Shown: positions 17,877-27,284, counted from the first letter of the stretch. The stretch is 64,000 nt of DNA from Pseudothauera lacus (GCF_003034845.1 NZ_PZKC01000003.1:248001-312000), one strand, 5' to 3'. The notes: generated by a model not told the origin, from the letters alone. Translations and numbers: made by a program.

Positions 17877-19655
17877 TCAGAGGGCGGCGATCTCGACGCG
17901 GTTCTTGCCGGCCTGCTTGGCGCGGTACATGGCGTCGTCGGCGCGCTTGAGGACGGTGTCCATCGACTCTCCGGGCTGCCACGCGGAAATGCCGGCGCTG
18001 AAGGTGATGAACACCTTCTGGTTGTCGGCGAGGAAGAATTCCTTGGTGAGCTGGCGCTGCAGGCGGGTGAGGGCGGCGGCGGCCTCGGTGAGGTCGGTGT
18101 CGGGGTAGAGCAGGATGAACTCCTCGCCCCCGTAGCGCGCCACGGTGTCCTGCGGACGGAGGTTGTCGCGTACCACGCGGGCGAGGTGAATGAGGGCCTC
18201 GTCGCCGGTGTGGTGGCCGAGGCTGTCGTTGAGCTTCTTGAAGTTGTCGATGTCGAGGAGGGCGACGCTCAGTGTGCTGCGGTGGCGGCCGGCGCGACCT
18301 GCTTCCTTGGCGAACATCTCTTCCAGGCCGCGGCGGTTGAGTACTCCGGTGAGGGTGTCATGGGTGGCCTGGCGGCTGGCCTCGTCGAGCTCGCGCTGCA
18401 TGGTGGCGATGCGTTCTTCGGCGGCGTGTACGCGCTCGCGCATGCTCTGCAGCTCATCTCGCGAGTTCGCCGCTTGCTGCTGGATGTGGCGGGTCTCGCG
18501 CATCACCTCGTCGAGCACGCCACTGATCTGGGTGATGTCGCGGGCGGTGGCGATCTGCTGTGCGCAGGCGCCGATGCGGTCGTGGTAGCTGCCGGTGCTT
18601 TCGGCAAAGTTGGCGAGCTGGTCGACGAAGCCGGCAAGCATGACCTTGAGGGCCTGCTGGGCCTCGCTGAGGTTGTGCTTGAGCTGGCTCTGCTTGTAGA
18701 TCACCTCCTTGAGGCGGCGTTCGGCGTCGTCGATGCCGCGTACGGTGGCGGGTTTGTCGACGATCTGGCGCAGGACCTCGACCTGGCCGTGCAGCCACTG
18801 GTCGTCGAAGACCAGTTCGTCGATGTTCTGCAGCAGCAGGCGGAGCAGGTTGAGCAGGCCGGCATGCACTTCGCCGGCGTCGCCGGCGGCCATCTCCACG
18901 CGCAGTGCGAAGCGCCGCAGGAGTTCGCCGCACTGGCGCAGTGCGGCGGTGGAGGTGGCGCCCTCGGTGCGGTGCAGCAGGGCAGTGGCCTCTTCGATGA
19001 GCTGGGGCTGCTCGCCGAGGGCGGCGGGGACGACGTCGGCAAGCGTCGTGCGCAGCAGTCCGCGCAGGGTGTCGATCAGTTCGCCGGCCTCGCCCGGGGC
19101 CACCAGCTGCGGAGTGCCTGCGGTGTCGTCGCCGAGGGGCGGCGGCGGCGCGCTGTCGGCGTCGGGCGGCGGGGCCTCGGAGGGGGTCTGACTCCACGAC
19201 CGCAGCAGGCCCTGCATGCGTGTGAACAGGGTGTTGGGGTCGTTGGCGGTGAGCACGCGTTCGAGCGATTCGCGCTTGCGTGCGGTGGTCCACCCGGCGT
19301 GGCGGGCTTCCCATTGGCGCAGCAACTGCGCGATCAGCTCGTTCCATGCCGGCGGGGCCTGTTCGGCAAGGGCGGCGAGGTATTGCCACAGCGCGGTGCG
19401 GGCGGCGCCGCCATTGCCGGCGGCAATGGCCTGATCGACGCTGCGCGCCAGGCGCTGGCGTTCGGCGCTGTCGCGGGGCAGCTGCTGGGCCAGGGCGCGG
19501 AGGAATTTCTCCGGTACGGCGTCGTCGTCGGCTGGTGCGCCGGCGATCTCGTTGTACAGCGTGCGGTAGTGCTCCGGCGTCGGTGGCACACGGCGCATGG
19601 CGAGCTGACGCAGGGCTTCGCGGGCGATCTCCGACGGATGCGAAAGCTTGCTCAT
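17877..19655 (-). CDS. Diguanylate cyclase (GGEEF) 1
   Basis: 592 residues from the ATG at 19655; a longer frame would run into the preceding gene. The C-terminal GGDEF domain has GGEEF at 509-513, and the product-inhibition I-site RPQD stands 5 residues before it. It should make c-di-GMP from GTP and be feedback-inhibited. The N-terminal 400 residues are mostly helical with no membrane segment and share the start SEIAREALRQLAMRRVPPTP and mid-regions with the next gene. The two are tandem paralogs 10 nt apart. The signal sensed is unknown. Confidence 0.9.
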   Translation of the reverse strand: MSKLSHPSEIAREALRQLAMRRVPPTPEHYRTLYNEIAGAPADDDAVPEKFLRALAQQLPRDSAERQRLARSVDQAIAAGNGGAARTALWQYLAALAEQAPPAWNELIAQLLRQWEARHAGWTTARKRESLERVLTANDPNTLFTRMQGLLRSWSQTPSEAPPPDADSAPPPPLGDDTAGTPQLVAPGEAGELIDTLRGLLRTTLADVVPAALGEQPQLIEEATALLHRTEGATSTAALRQCGELLRRFALRVEMAAGDAGEVHAGLLNLLRLLLQNIDELVFDDQWLHGQVEVLRQIVDKPATVRGIDDAERRLKEVIYKQSQLKHNLSEAQQALKVMLAGFVDQLANFAESTGSYHDRIGACAQQIATARDITQISGVLDEVMRETRHIQQQAANSRDELQSMRERVHAAEERIATMQRELDEASRQATHDTLTGVLNRRGLEEMFAKEAGRAGRHRSTLSVALLDIDNFKKLNDSLGHHTGDEALIHLARVVRDNLRPQDTVARYGGEEFILLYPDTDLTEAAAALTRLQRQLTKEFFLADNQKVFITFSAGISAWQPGESMDTVLKRADDAMYRAKQAGKNRVEIAAL

Positions 19656-19665
19656 CGCCTGGCAC

Positions 19666-21147
19666 TCACGGCGCGGCGAAGACGCGGTTCTTGCCGGCGC
19701 GCTTGGCCGCGTACATGGCCCGGTCGGCACGCTCGATGGCGATGTGGGGCGGCTCTTCAGGGTTGAGCACGGTGACGCCGGCGCTGAAGGTGATCAGCAG
19801 CTTCTGCTGTTCGGCCATGAAGAAGCGCCGCGTCAGCTCGCGCTGCAGGCGGGTGAGGATGGCGGTGGCAGCAGCAATGTCGGCCTCCGGCAGCAGCAGC
19901 AGGAACTCCTCGCCGCCGTAGCGGCATACCGCGTCCTGCGGGCGCAGCGACTCGCGCACCACCGCGGCGAGGTGGCGGAGGGCGTCGTCGCCGATATGGT
20001 GGCCGTAGGTGTCGTTGAGGTGCTTGAAGTTGTCCAGATCGAGCAGGCCGATGCATAGCTCGGTGCCGCGCCGCCGCGCCATGGCGATCTCGCGTTCGAG
20101 CGCTTCGTCGAGGCCCTTGCGGTTGAGGGTGCCGGTGAGGGGGTCGTGGCGGACCAGTTCGGAGGCCTCGTCGAGCTCGCGCTGCAGACGCAGGATGTGC
20201 TGGTTGGCGGCTTCCACCTCGCCGCGCAGTTCGCCGATCTCTGCCGTCGAGCGCGCGGCGATGTCGTGTGCCTGGTGGGTTTCGGCGAGCAGGCCGGCGA
20301 CCACTTCGGACAGTTCGTCGATGCTCTGCGCGCGTTCGATGCGGGTGGCGCTGGCTTCCAGTGCGGCGGCGTACTCGCCGGTGACGTTGCCAAAGCCGGC
20401 AAGCTGGTCGACGAAGCCGGCGAGCATCGACTTCAGACGCTCCTGGGCGTCGGTAAGCTGGCGCTTGAGATGACTCTGCTTGTCGATGACGTCGCGCAGG
20501 CGGCGCTGCACCTCGTCGAGCACGCGCACGTCGAGAGGGCCGGCGAAGGCTTCGCTGAGCACGCTCAGCTGGCCGTGCAGCCAGCGGTCGTCGAGCACCA
20601 GTTCGCTGATGTTGTGAAGGATCAGGCGCAGCAGGGCGAGCAGGGCTTCGCGCACGGCGTGCAGATCCTCGCCGGTCCATTCGAGCTGGCGGATGAAGCC
20701 TTCGAGGCGGGTGGCCGCAGTGTCGAGGTCGGCACAGTCGTCGGCGTCGCTGAATTCGCCGGCAAGCTTGCGGGCCTCGGCGGCAAGCTCGGGGGCGTCG
20801 ACAAGCAGGGCGCTGACCCCGGGGTGCAGCAGACGGCCGAGTTGCTGCAGGCTGTTGCCGTGTTCGGCGGTGGCAAGGGCGAGGATGGCACGGCGCAGCA
20901 TCGGCCAGTTGGCGCTGCCGACGGCGTGCTCGAACTGCTGGGCAAGCTTCAGTGCTGCCGGGGTGTTGCGCGGCAGGGCATGGGCGATGGCCTTCAGGTT
21001 GCCGGCCGGGAAGGCATCGTCCTGCGTGCTGCCGGCAATTTCGTGATAGTAGGTGCGGAAGTTCTCCGGTGTCGGCGGCAGGCGCCTGGCCGCCAATCGA
21101 CGCAGCGCTTCGCGGGCAATCTCTGACGGCGAACTGAATTCCGGCAT
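19666..21147 (-). CDS. Diguanylate cyclase (GGEEF) 2
   Basis: 493 residues. GGEEF at 411-415 with an I-site RPQD five residues before it. The N-terminus SEIAREALRRLAARRLPPTP is shared with diguanylate cyclase 1, as is a helical segment ending HLKRQLTDAQERLKSMLAGF (compare QLKHNLSEAQQALKVMLAGF). It is soluble, with a likely coiled-coil link before the GGDEF domain. It is the first gene of the pair; the downstream copy is about 100 residues longer because of an Ala/Pro-rich insertion. No known sensory domain is recognisable. Confidence 0.9.
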   Translation of the reverse strand: MPEFSSPSEIAREALRRLAARRLPPTPENFRTYYHEIAGSTQDDAFPAGNLKAIAHALPRNTPAALKLAQQFEHAVGSANWPMLRRAILALATAEHGNSLQQLGRLLHPGVSALLVDAPELAAEARKLAGEFSDADDCADLDTAATRLEGFIRQLEWTGEDLHAVREALLALLRLILHNISELVLDDRWLHGQLSVLSEAFAGPLDVRVLDEVQRRLRDVIDKQSHLKRQLTDAQERLKSMLAGFVDQLAGFGNVTGEYAAALEASATRIERAQSIDELSEVVAGLLAETHQAHDIAARSTAEIGELRGEVEAANQHILRLQRELDEASELVRHDPLTGTLNRKGLDEALEREIAMARRRGTELCIGLLDLDNFKHLNDTYGHHIGDDALRHLAAVVRESLRPQDAVCRYGGEEFLLLLPEADIAAATAILTRLQRELTRRFFMAEQQKLLITFSAGVTVLNPEEPPHIAIERADRAMYAAKRAGKNRVFAAP

Positions 21148-21212
21148 CTTTCTAACCTGGCTGGCGCTGCTGTGGAGTCACGATACTCGCCGCATTATGA
21201 CTTGAGTGTCGC

Positions 21213-21860
21213 TCATTCGGCCAGATTATGGCGCACCCCATAATGGGTCAGCTCGGCGTTGTTACGCATGTTCATCTTTTCCAGCAGGCGGGCACGGTAC
21301 ACGCTGACGGTCTTGACGCTGATGTTGAGCGTCTCGGCGATCTGCCCGGGGGTGCGGCCGCTGGCAATCATGCGCAGGGTCTGGAACTCGCGGTCGGAGA
21401 GTTTCTCGTGCAGGGGGCGCTCGAAATCCTCGGCGACGGCATTGGCGAGTGCCTCGGCAACCGCTTCGCTGACATACTTCTTGCCGTTGGCGACCTGGCG
21501 GATTGCCACCACCAGCTGTTCCGGAGCGCTCTGCTTGGAAAGGTAGCCGGCAGCGCCCGCGCGCAGGGCGCGCACGGCGTACTGCTCTTCCGGATACATG
21601 CTGAGGATCAGCACCGGCAGGCGGGGCAGCTCCTTGCGGATCAGCTTGAGGGCGTCGATGCCGTTGCGGTCGGGCATGGAGACGTCCATCAGTACCACGT
21701 CCCAGGCTTGCTCGCGCGCCATCTGCACGACCTGGACACCGTTGGCGGCCTCGCCGGCGACCTCCATGTCGTCGGTTTCGGAAAGGATCTGGCGCAAACC
21801 CTGACGGACGATGGCATGATCGTCGGCGATCAGGATGCGCAGGCGCTGGGTGGTACTCAT
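21213..21860 (-). CDS. NarL/FixJ-family response regulator
   Basis: 215 residues. The receiver domain occupies about 8-122 with the acidic pocket IADDH and phosphoacceptor Asp59 in VVLMDVSMPDRNG. The LuxR-type helix-turn-helix is at about 145-205 (LSDREFQTLRMIASGRTPGQ then ISVKTVSVYRARLLEKM). It is a DNA-binding output for the kinase encoded just upstream, whose stop overlaps its ATG by 4 nt. The target genes cannot be inferred from the sequence. Confidence 0.93.
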   Translation of the reverse strand: MSTTQRLRILIADDHAIVRQGLRQILSETDDMEVAGEAANGVQVVQMAREQAWDVVLMDVSMPDRNGIDALKLIRKELPRLPVLILSMYPEEQYAVRALRAGAAGYLSKQSAPEQLVVAIRQVANGKKYVSEAVAEALANAVAEDFERPLHEKLSDREFQTLRMIASGRTPGQIAETLNISVKTVSVYRARLLEKMNMRNNAELTHYGVRHNLAE

Positions 21861-22585
21861 GGGTGGTCGATTCCTGCGGAAAACCTGCCGGCGTCGGTGC
21901 GCATCGCGCCGGTTGCGCTGGCCAGGGGAAGGGCGATCAGCAACTGCGTGCCCTGTGCTTGTCCCGGGCGGGCCTCGAAACGCCCGCCGAGGCTGGCGAT
22001 GCGCTCGCGCATGCTGCGCAGGCCAAAGGACAGGGGTTTGTCGAGATCGCCGGCCTGCAGGCCGCAGCCATCATCCCAGACCTCCAGCAGGGCCTCGTCG
22101 CCCTCCTGCACCAGGCGCACTGCCACGGAGCTTGCCCCGGCGTGCTTCCAGACGTTGGTCAGGGCCTCCTGGAAGATGCGGAACAGCGCCACCGCGGCAT
22201 CGTCGGGCAGTTGCAGGTCGTAGTCTGCACAGAGGATGCGGCAGCGGATCCCGGTACGGCGGCTGAAGTCCTCTGCATGGCATTCGATCGCCGCGCCGAG
22301 GCCGAAATCCTTCAGGATGCCGGGGCGCAGTTCGCGGCTTACCCGGCTCACGGTGGCAATGGCGTCGTCGAGCAGGCGCTCTATGGAGCGCACGCGCTTG
22401 CGCAGCGGGGCGGGGTCGAACTCGCTGTCGAGGCGGGCGCCGAGCAGGGCGGTCTCGATCTTGATCGCCACCAGATGGCCGCCGAGAACGTCGTGGATGT
22501 CGCGCGCGATGCGTTCGCGCTCTTCCTCGCGGGCAGCTTCGAGATGGGCGCTGAGGGCCTGCAGCGGCGGTGGGGCGTGGCTCAT
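21857..22585 (-). CDS. NarX/DegS-type histidine kinase (cytoplasmic)
   Basis: 242 residues from the ATG at 22585. The HisKA_3 dimerisation segment is RERIARDIHDVLGGHL with His31 as phosphoacceptor; the ATPase domain shows EALTNVWKHAGAS, DDGCGLQ and SFGLRSMRERIASLGGRF. It has no sensor or membrane region. It overlaps both the upstream 155-residue protein (4 nt) and the downstream regulator (4 nt), so the three should be made together. The small protein upstream may provide the sensing function. Confidence 0.92.
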   Translation of the reverse strand: MSHAPPPLQALSAHLEAAREEERERIARDIHDVLGGHLVAIKIETALLGARLDSEFDPAPLRKRVRSIERLLDDAIATVSRVSRELRPGILKDFGLGAAIECHAEDFSRRTGIRCRILCADYDLQLPDDAAVALFRIFQEALTNVWKHAGASSVAVRLVQEGDEALLEVWDDGCGLQAGDLDKPLSFGLRSMRERIASLGGRFEARPGQAQGTQLLIALPLASATGAMRTDAGRFSAGIDHP

Positions 22586-23049
22586 GAGTGGTCGGGCGTG
22601 GTCGGCGTGAAGGCGAACTGCTTGCTCAGTGAAGTTTCGTAGCGCCAGCCTTGCGGCGTGGCAATCGGCGTACCGGGGGGCGGGGCGGAGTCGTCGCCGG
22701 TGGCGCCGCGCAGCCAGCAGGTGCTCACCCAGTGCCCTCCGCCGTCGATGTCGCAACGGCCGAAGCCAAGCCAGGCGCATGCCGTGGTGGGGCCGTGCTG
22801 CTGGTCGGCGACAGCGAGATCGACAGCCTCGCCATTGTCGCCGATGAAGCACAGGCCGGCATCCTGCAGGGCGTCGGTGAAGCGCTGGGTCTCCGCGGGG
22901 GAAAGGAAGCCGATGCGGTAAAGGGCGTCGTCTTCGCACAGGGTGCGATTGGGCAGCAGGGCGCGGAAGCGCTCGTCGCCGCCTGCGAGACGTTGGTTCA
23001 CGGCGTCCTTGCGGACGATCACGGAAATGGCTTCGGCTAGAACGGCCAT
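22582..23049 (-). CDS. Uncharacterised 155-residue protein, possible kinase input
   Basis: I do not recognise this family. It is a soluble protein with no signal peptide or membrane helix: an N-terminal helix (MAVLAEAISVIVRKDAVNQR) followed by a mixed alpha/beta region rich in Gly and Trp (ACAWLGFGRCDIDGGGHWVS). Its stop overlaps the start of the cytoplasmic histidine kinase by 4 nt (ATGA), and that kinase lacks any sensor of its own. I infer, without direct proof, that it feeds a signal to the kinase. It lies 27 nt after the helicase gene. Confidence 0.7.
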   Translation of the reverse strand: MAVLAEAISVIVRKDAVNQRLAGGDERFRALLPNRTLCEDDALYRIGFLSPAETQRFTDALQDAGLCFIGDNGEAVDLAVADQQHGPTTACAWLGFGRCDIDGGGHWVSTCWLRGATGDDSAPPPGTPIATPQGWRYETSLSKQFAFTPTTPDHS

Positions 23050-23076
23050 GTGGTCTGGGCGTTTGTTTTTTGCCGA

Positions 23077-24717
23077 TTATCGCATGATGCCGCGGCCGCG
23101 CAGCGCTGCGCTGGCACGGGCCGAGGCGACCACCACCAGCTTCATGGTGGCGCGCGTGGCACCGACAAAGAGCTTGCGCACGGTGGCGTCGTCGAGGGCG
23201 TCGAAATCGACCTCGGCAAGAATCACTGCAGCGGCGGCCTGGCCCTTGAAGCGGTAGACCGATTCCAGCAACACCTCGCCGGTGGTAAACAGCGGCTGTC
23301 CGCTGTTGTCGTAGCGTCCGGTGAACTGGCGCAGGCTGTGCGGACCGATGCGGGTGTGGCCGAACAGGCGCGAGTGTTCGCGGCCGCGGAAGCTGACCAC
23401 GGCGACGTCCTCCTTGCGAAAGCCGGCGGCGTAGCAGCGCCGGATGGCCTCCTTGACTGCGCCGGTGAGGGCTTCGGTGTCCTCGTAGGTGATCACCTCG
23501 ACTTCGTCTGCGTCCAGTGGCGATGCCGCCTCGATGGGCGGGCCATTGTCGATCAGGGCCTGCAGCATGCGCACCACCGGACGCGGGCTGCGGTAGTTGC
23601 TGTGGGCACGCAGGCCGACCCAGCCGGGCAGCGCTACCGGGTCGCGCGCGTAGAGGTTCTGCAGGGGGTCCTCCAGCCACAGCAGGCGGGCGTTCTCGTG
23701 CGCATGGGCGAACACCAGGTCGCGCCAGGCGGCGGGGAAGTCCTGGCCCTCGTCGACGATCACGCTGTCGAAGCGGAAGGCTGGATCCACCGGCAGCTTC
23801 TCGGCCTCCAGCACCATGCGGTCGAAGGCCCCGGCGGCGCTGAAGTCTGGGCTGCGCCCGGCGGCGCGCAGACGCTGGTGGCAGAGCTGATGGACCGTGC
23901 ACGCCAGGCCGCCGGGCGGGGCGATGAGGTTGAAATGATCGGCCAGCGGGCGGTTGAAGCACACGTACAGGGGGCGCCGCCCGGCCTCCAGGGCGGCGCG
24001 GTACTCGGCCAGGGCGAGCTGGGTCTTGCCCGAGCCGGCAGTGCCGGTGACGCGCAGCCGGAAGGGCTGGAAGTCGAGCTGGCGGGCCCAGTGGGCAAGC
24101 CCGCCGGCCACCCGCGTGACCATCTCGCGGGCGCGTCCGACGAGGGCGCTGACGTCGGCCTCGAGCTGGATGATGTCGCGCAGGAAGCGATGCACTTCGC
24201 TGCTCGCCGGGCCGGGGCTGGCGGGCGGCAGAATGGCGCCGATGATCGCCGCAAGGGCGTCGCGACGCTCGCTGTCGACGATGCGCTCGGCGTCAAGGCC
24301 GGCGGTGAGCGGCTGGCGGACGCGGTAATCGGGGCAGTAGAGGAGAAAGTCGACGCGCAGTCCGGCGCAGCCCGGGCGGTTGCCGAGCTTGCCGCGCAGC
24401 ACCTCGGCACTGCGTGCGAGCTGCGCGGGAATGCTGTGTACGCGGCCCGGATAGCGCTTCACCAGGCCGTCCGGGGTCTCATCGAGAAAGCCGCATTTCT
24501 GTTCGATCAGCAGCAGCTCGCCGGCGGCGTTGACGATGACGAAATCGACTTCGCCGTGCACCGCGTAGCCGCGTTCGAGATTGGTCCAGTGGACGCCGTG
24601 ATAGACGGTGTAGTCTGCCGGCAATGCTTCTGCCAACAGCTTGAGGGTGTCGATCTCGCGCTGCGCGGCGCCGGTGACGGCCAGCTCGCGCCAGCCGTCG
24701 GGAATGATGCGGGCCAC
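23077..24717 (-). CDS. NERD-domain DNA helicase (UvrD/Rep superfamily)
   Basis: 546 residues using a GTG start at 24717; no ATG fits, and GGAGAG lies 12 nt upstream. The N-terminal NERD (nuclease-related) domain covers about 10-130 (YAVHGEVDFVIVNAAGELLLI, EQKCGFLDE). The helicase core has Walker A GTAGSGKTQLA and the DEGQDFPAAW Walker B motif, then C-terminal VVSFRGREHSRLFG and FKGQAAAAVILAEVDFD. Such proteins unwind or process DNA; the precise role is unknown, and some are found in defence settings, which is not evident here. The start is uncertain because the frame stays open to 24978. Confidence 0.85.
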   Translation of the reverse strand: MARIIPDGWRELAVTGAAQREIDTLKLLAEALPADYTVYHGVHWTNLERGYAVHGEVDFVIVNAAGELLLIEQKCGFLDETPDGLVKRYPGRVHSIPAQLARSAEVLRGKLGNRPGCAGLRVDFLLYCPDYRVRQPLTAGLDAERIVDSERRDALAAIIGAILPPASPGPASSEVHRFLRDIIQLEADVSALVGRAREMVTRVAGGLAHWARQLDFQPFRLRVTGTAGSGKTQLALAEYRAALEAGRRPLYVCFNRPLADHFNLIAPPGGLACTVHQLCHQRLRAAGRSPDFSAAGAFDRMVLEAEKLPVDPAFRFDSVIVDEGQDFPAAWRDLVFAHAHENARLLWLEDPLQNLYARDPVALPGWVGLRAHSNYRSPRPVVRMLQALIDNGPPIEAASPLDADEVEVITYEDTEALTGAVKEAIRRCYAAGFRKEDVAVVSFRGREHSRLFGHTRIGPHSLRQFTGRYDNSGQPLFTTGEVLLESVYRFKGQAAAAVILAEVDFDALDDATVRKLFVGATRATMKLVVVASARASAALRGRGIMR

Positions 24718-24766
24718 GGGCTGGGGACTCTCCGGAAGTAACCCGCCGATCTTACCCCAAGGCCGC

Positions 24767-25009
24767 TCAGTGCGGCCGCGGGTGGCGCTCTTCCTTGTGG
24801 CGGAAGCAGATGCGCGCCTTCGACAGGTCGTAGGGCGACATCTCCAGCGTGACGCGGTCGCCGGCCAGGATGCGGATGCGGAACTTGCGCATCTTCCCCG
24901 AAGCGTAGGCGGAGACGTCGAGCCCGTTGTCCAGCTTGACCATGAAGCGGGCATCGCGCAGCACCTCTTCGACGACACCTTCGAACTGGATCAGATCTTC
25001 CTTGGACAT
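24767..25009 (-). CDS. infA: Translation initiation factor IF-1
   Basis: 80 residues of OB fold: [20 protein letters not shown], then [20 protein letters not shown] and [10 protein letters not shown]-1 binds the ribosomal A site during initiation. It is encoded away from the ribosomal protein operon; betaproteobacteria often carry such a second, stand-alone infA with a somewhat longer basic tail. AAGGAG precedes the ATG. Confidence 0.95.
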   Translation of the reverse strand: MSKEDLIQFEGVVEEVLRDARFMVKLDNGLDVSAYASGKMRKFRIRILAGDRVTLEMSPYDLSKARICFRHKEERHPRPH

Positions 25010-25366
25010 GCATGACTCCTTGTTTCTGCGCCCGGCACAGGCGCGGGCGGATCATCGGGGCAGCGACGCCGGCCGCCCGACAGGGGCGGCAAGGTCTGCA
25101 CAACAGGTGATCAGCAGGCCGCTCCTTGCGTGGCATTGCTGATACTGCCCGGGGGACGAAGCCGCATGGGCTTCGGGCGTAGGCGTCTTCGGCAAGCGGC
25201 GCCTGGGGGCGCCGGGTGGCGGAGTGCGCGGAGATGGCAGCGGGCAGGCCGCAGCCGGGCCGAAGAAAGCTGACGGCATGGCCGCACAGCGAGTGTGGCA
25301 GCGTGCCCGCGGCGGGCAGGGCTGCCGGATGCCGTCGATTATAGCACTGTTGCGGTGCAGCAGGGG
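25010..25366. other. Non-coding spacer with GC hairpins
   Basis: 357 bp without a convincing gene between infA and the MFS gene. It holds the leftward infA promoter, which I cannot resolve, and two perfect hairpins: CGAAGCC/GGCTTCG (25157-25175, loop GCATG) and GGCGCC/GGCGCC (25198-25213, loop TGGG). No T-run follows either on the side of the MFS gene. Confidence 0.5.
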
Positions 25367-26554
25367 TCAGCGCCTGTCCGTCGCCGGCGGGTGCCCGAGG
25401 CCGCGGCGCCACAGCGGCAGCATGGCCAGCGCGATGACGATCTCCAGGCCGCCGACGATGATGAATACCGGCAGGTAGGGTTCCATGCCGGCGGCGCGCA
25501 GGCTGCCGACCAGAAAGCCGCCGAGCAGCGGGCCGAGCGCAAAGCCGAGGGAGCCCGCAAGATTGAAGCCCGCCAGGGTGCTGGCGCGTTGGCCGGGGCC
25601 GGCGAGCTCGGCGGTGAGGACCAGCGAGGGCGCGTACATGAGCGCTGCCACCACCCCGCCGCAGGCCATCAGGGGGGTCACGGCGGCGGCCCCGGCGTGA
25701 CCGAGGGCGATCAGGAAGACGCCGTAAAGCAGGCTGCCGGCAATCATCAGCGCAAGGCGGTCGACGCGCTGGCTGAGGTGGCCGGCGGGGTAGGTGAGCA
25801 GGGCAAAGGGAATCAGGAAGGCCGCCATCGCCAGGCCGATGCGCGGGGCGTCGAAACCGAGCTCGGCGCCCAGGTAGAGCGACAGCGTGGAAACGATGAA
25901 GCCCACCGTCAGGCGGTCGACGAAAGCGAACAGATAGGGAATCCCCAGCCGCCGGTTGGCCGCCAGGCTGCGCAGCAACTGCGCTGCCGAGGGGCGTTCG
26001 CCCGCGCTCGGCAGGTCGCGCAGCAACTGCGGGGTGAGGACGGCCAGCGCAAGCATCGCCCAGCCGCCCAGCCAAGGCACGCGGACGGCTTCCTCTGCCC
26101 CCAGCCAGCCGCCCAGCGGTGCGCCGCTGGCCACGCCCAGGCTGACCGCGGCACCCACTGCACCCATCGTCGCGCCGATGCCGCGGCTGCGGCCGAGATC
26201 GGCGCCGAGCGTCATCAGCAGCGACAGCGCCGTCATGTGTGCGCAACCCTCGATGAAACGCAGGACGAGGATCGCCGTGTACGACCATTCGCCGGCGATG
26301 GCCAGCAGGGTGAAGCCGTTGATCAGCAGCGCTGCGGTGATCAGCGGCACGCGGCGGCCGAGACGGTCGGAAGCCAGCCCGGCGAGGGGGGCGGCGATGA
26401 GGGCGCCGATCATGTTGATGGACATGAAGAGGTGGCGGTCGAGGTCGCCGGTGTGGGGGTAGCGCCCCTCGGTGAGGCCGTGCAATACCGGTACCATGCC
26501 GGTAACCGGCAGCATGAGCAGATAGATGATCAGAGCAAGACGCAGGACGGACAT
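25367..26554 (-). CDS. Major facilitator superfamily transporter
   Basis: 395 residues with about 12 hydrophobic segments. The loop 2-3 signature is GLASDRLGRRVPLITAAL; GPLLGGFLVGSL is near the C-terminus. The inner membrane exporter type is likely, since similar proteins include multidrug and sugar efflux pumps, but no substrate can be assigned. It is divergent from the thioredoxin-like gene (93 bp between starts), so the two may share a control region. Confidence 0.88.
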   Translation of the reverse strand: MSVLRLALIIYLLMLPVTGMVPVLHGLTEGRYPHTGDLDRHLFMSINMIGALIAAPLAGLASDRLGRRVPLITAALLINGFTLLAIAGEWSYTAILVLRFIEGCAHMTALSLLMTLGADLGRSRGIGATMGAVGAAVSLGVASGAPLGGWLGAEEAVRVPWLGGWAMLALAVLTPQLLRDLPSAGERPSAAQLLRSLAANRRLGIPYLFAFVDRLTVGFIVSTLSLYLGAELGFDAPRIGLAMAAFLIPFALLTYPAGHLSQRVDRLALMIAGSLLYGVFLIALGHAGAAAVTPLMACGGVVAALMYAPSLVLTAELAGPGQRASTLAGFNLAGSLGFALGPLLGGFLVGSLRAAGMEPYLPVFIIVGGLEIVIALAMLPLWRRGLGHPPATDRR

Positions 26555-26647
26555 GGCGACAGGTGCGCGGGGCTGGGCCCGTGGCGAAGGTTTGTGTGCA
26601 GCTTGCCCGAGGCCGCGCCGCACCGCAAACCGCACGCGGGGGCGGCG

Positions 26648-27166
26648 ATGAGCGCCGCGCCGCGACGGCGCTGGCGGCGCTGGCTGGTCGATGCGCTGCT
26701 GGTGGTGGCTGTGGTCGCCGGTGTCGGCTGGTGGCAGACCCGCAACGTACCGGCCGGCGCCGCGCCGGACTTCGAGACCCTTTTCGCCGATGGCCAGCCT
26801 TCCTCGCTGGCGCACTGGCGCGCGGCCCAGGGCGAACGCGCCGTGCTGCTGTACTTCTGGGCGAGCTGGTGCCCGTTGTGCCGCAGTGTCGAGGGCAGCG
26901 TCGATGCCCTGCAGGCGGATTGGCCGGTACTCACCGTGGCGATGCAGTCGGGGGATGCGGCAGCGGTTGCCGCCGTCATGGCCGAGCGTGGGCTGGCGTG
27001 GACGGCCGCGCTCGATGCCGACGGCGCCATCGCCGCGCGCTATGGCCTGCGCGGCGTTCCGGCCTTCGTCATCGTCGATGCCGGCGGGCGCATCCGCTTT
27101 GCCGAGGTCGGCTACACCACCGCAGCCGGATTGCGTGCGCGCCTGTGGTGGGCGAACACTTTCTAG
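26648..27166 (+). CDS. Membrane-anchored thioredoxin-like protein (TlpA/ScsD type)
   Basis: 172 residues. A basic N-terminus and one membrane helix (about 13-30) anchor it, with the thioredoxin fold in the periplasm. The redox motif is WCPLC (Cys75, Cys78), with the cis-Pro loop GVPAF near 142. ScsD/TlpA-like proteins reduce periplasmic disulfides, for instance in copper tolerance or cytochrome c assembly; no scsB or ccm genes are next to it, so the pathway is open. It is followed directly by a REP-like arm. Confidence 0.87.
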   Translation: MSAAPRRRWRRWLVDALLVVAVVAGVGWWQTRNVPAGAAPDFETLFADGQPSSLAHWRAAQGERAVLLYFWASWCPLCRSVEGSVDALQADWPVLTVAMQSGDAAAVAAVMAERGLAWTAALDADGAIAARYGLRGVPAFVIVDAGGRIRFAEVGYTTAAGLRARLWWANTF

Positions 27167-27223
27167 CCCGCATTTCTCACACAGGCACGTCACGAGGGTG
27201 CCGAGGCGCCGTCGTGGCGCGCC
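27167..27223 (+). repeat. REP-like arm, single copy
   Basis: 57 nt starting at the base after the thioredoxin-like stop codon: CCCGCATTTCTCACACAGGC, then the segment with CACGTCACGAGGG and CGCCGTCGTGG. It matches 10380-10436 (minus strand) at 52 of 57 positions. It lies between the thioredoxin-like gene and proQ. Confidence 0.7.
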
Positions 27224-27284
27224 GGCGCGCGCGCCGCTGGGGTAGAATGCCGGCCATTCCCCTTGCTGCCGCAGCGCCGTGCCG

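Noticed and set aside
23077-24717. Defence system built around the NERD helicase
   Set aside because: Neighbours are infA and a two-component system; no further defence-type genes are seen.
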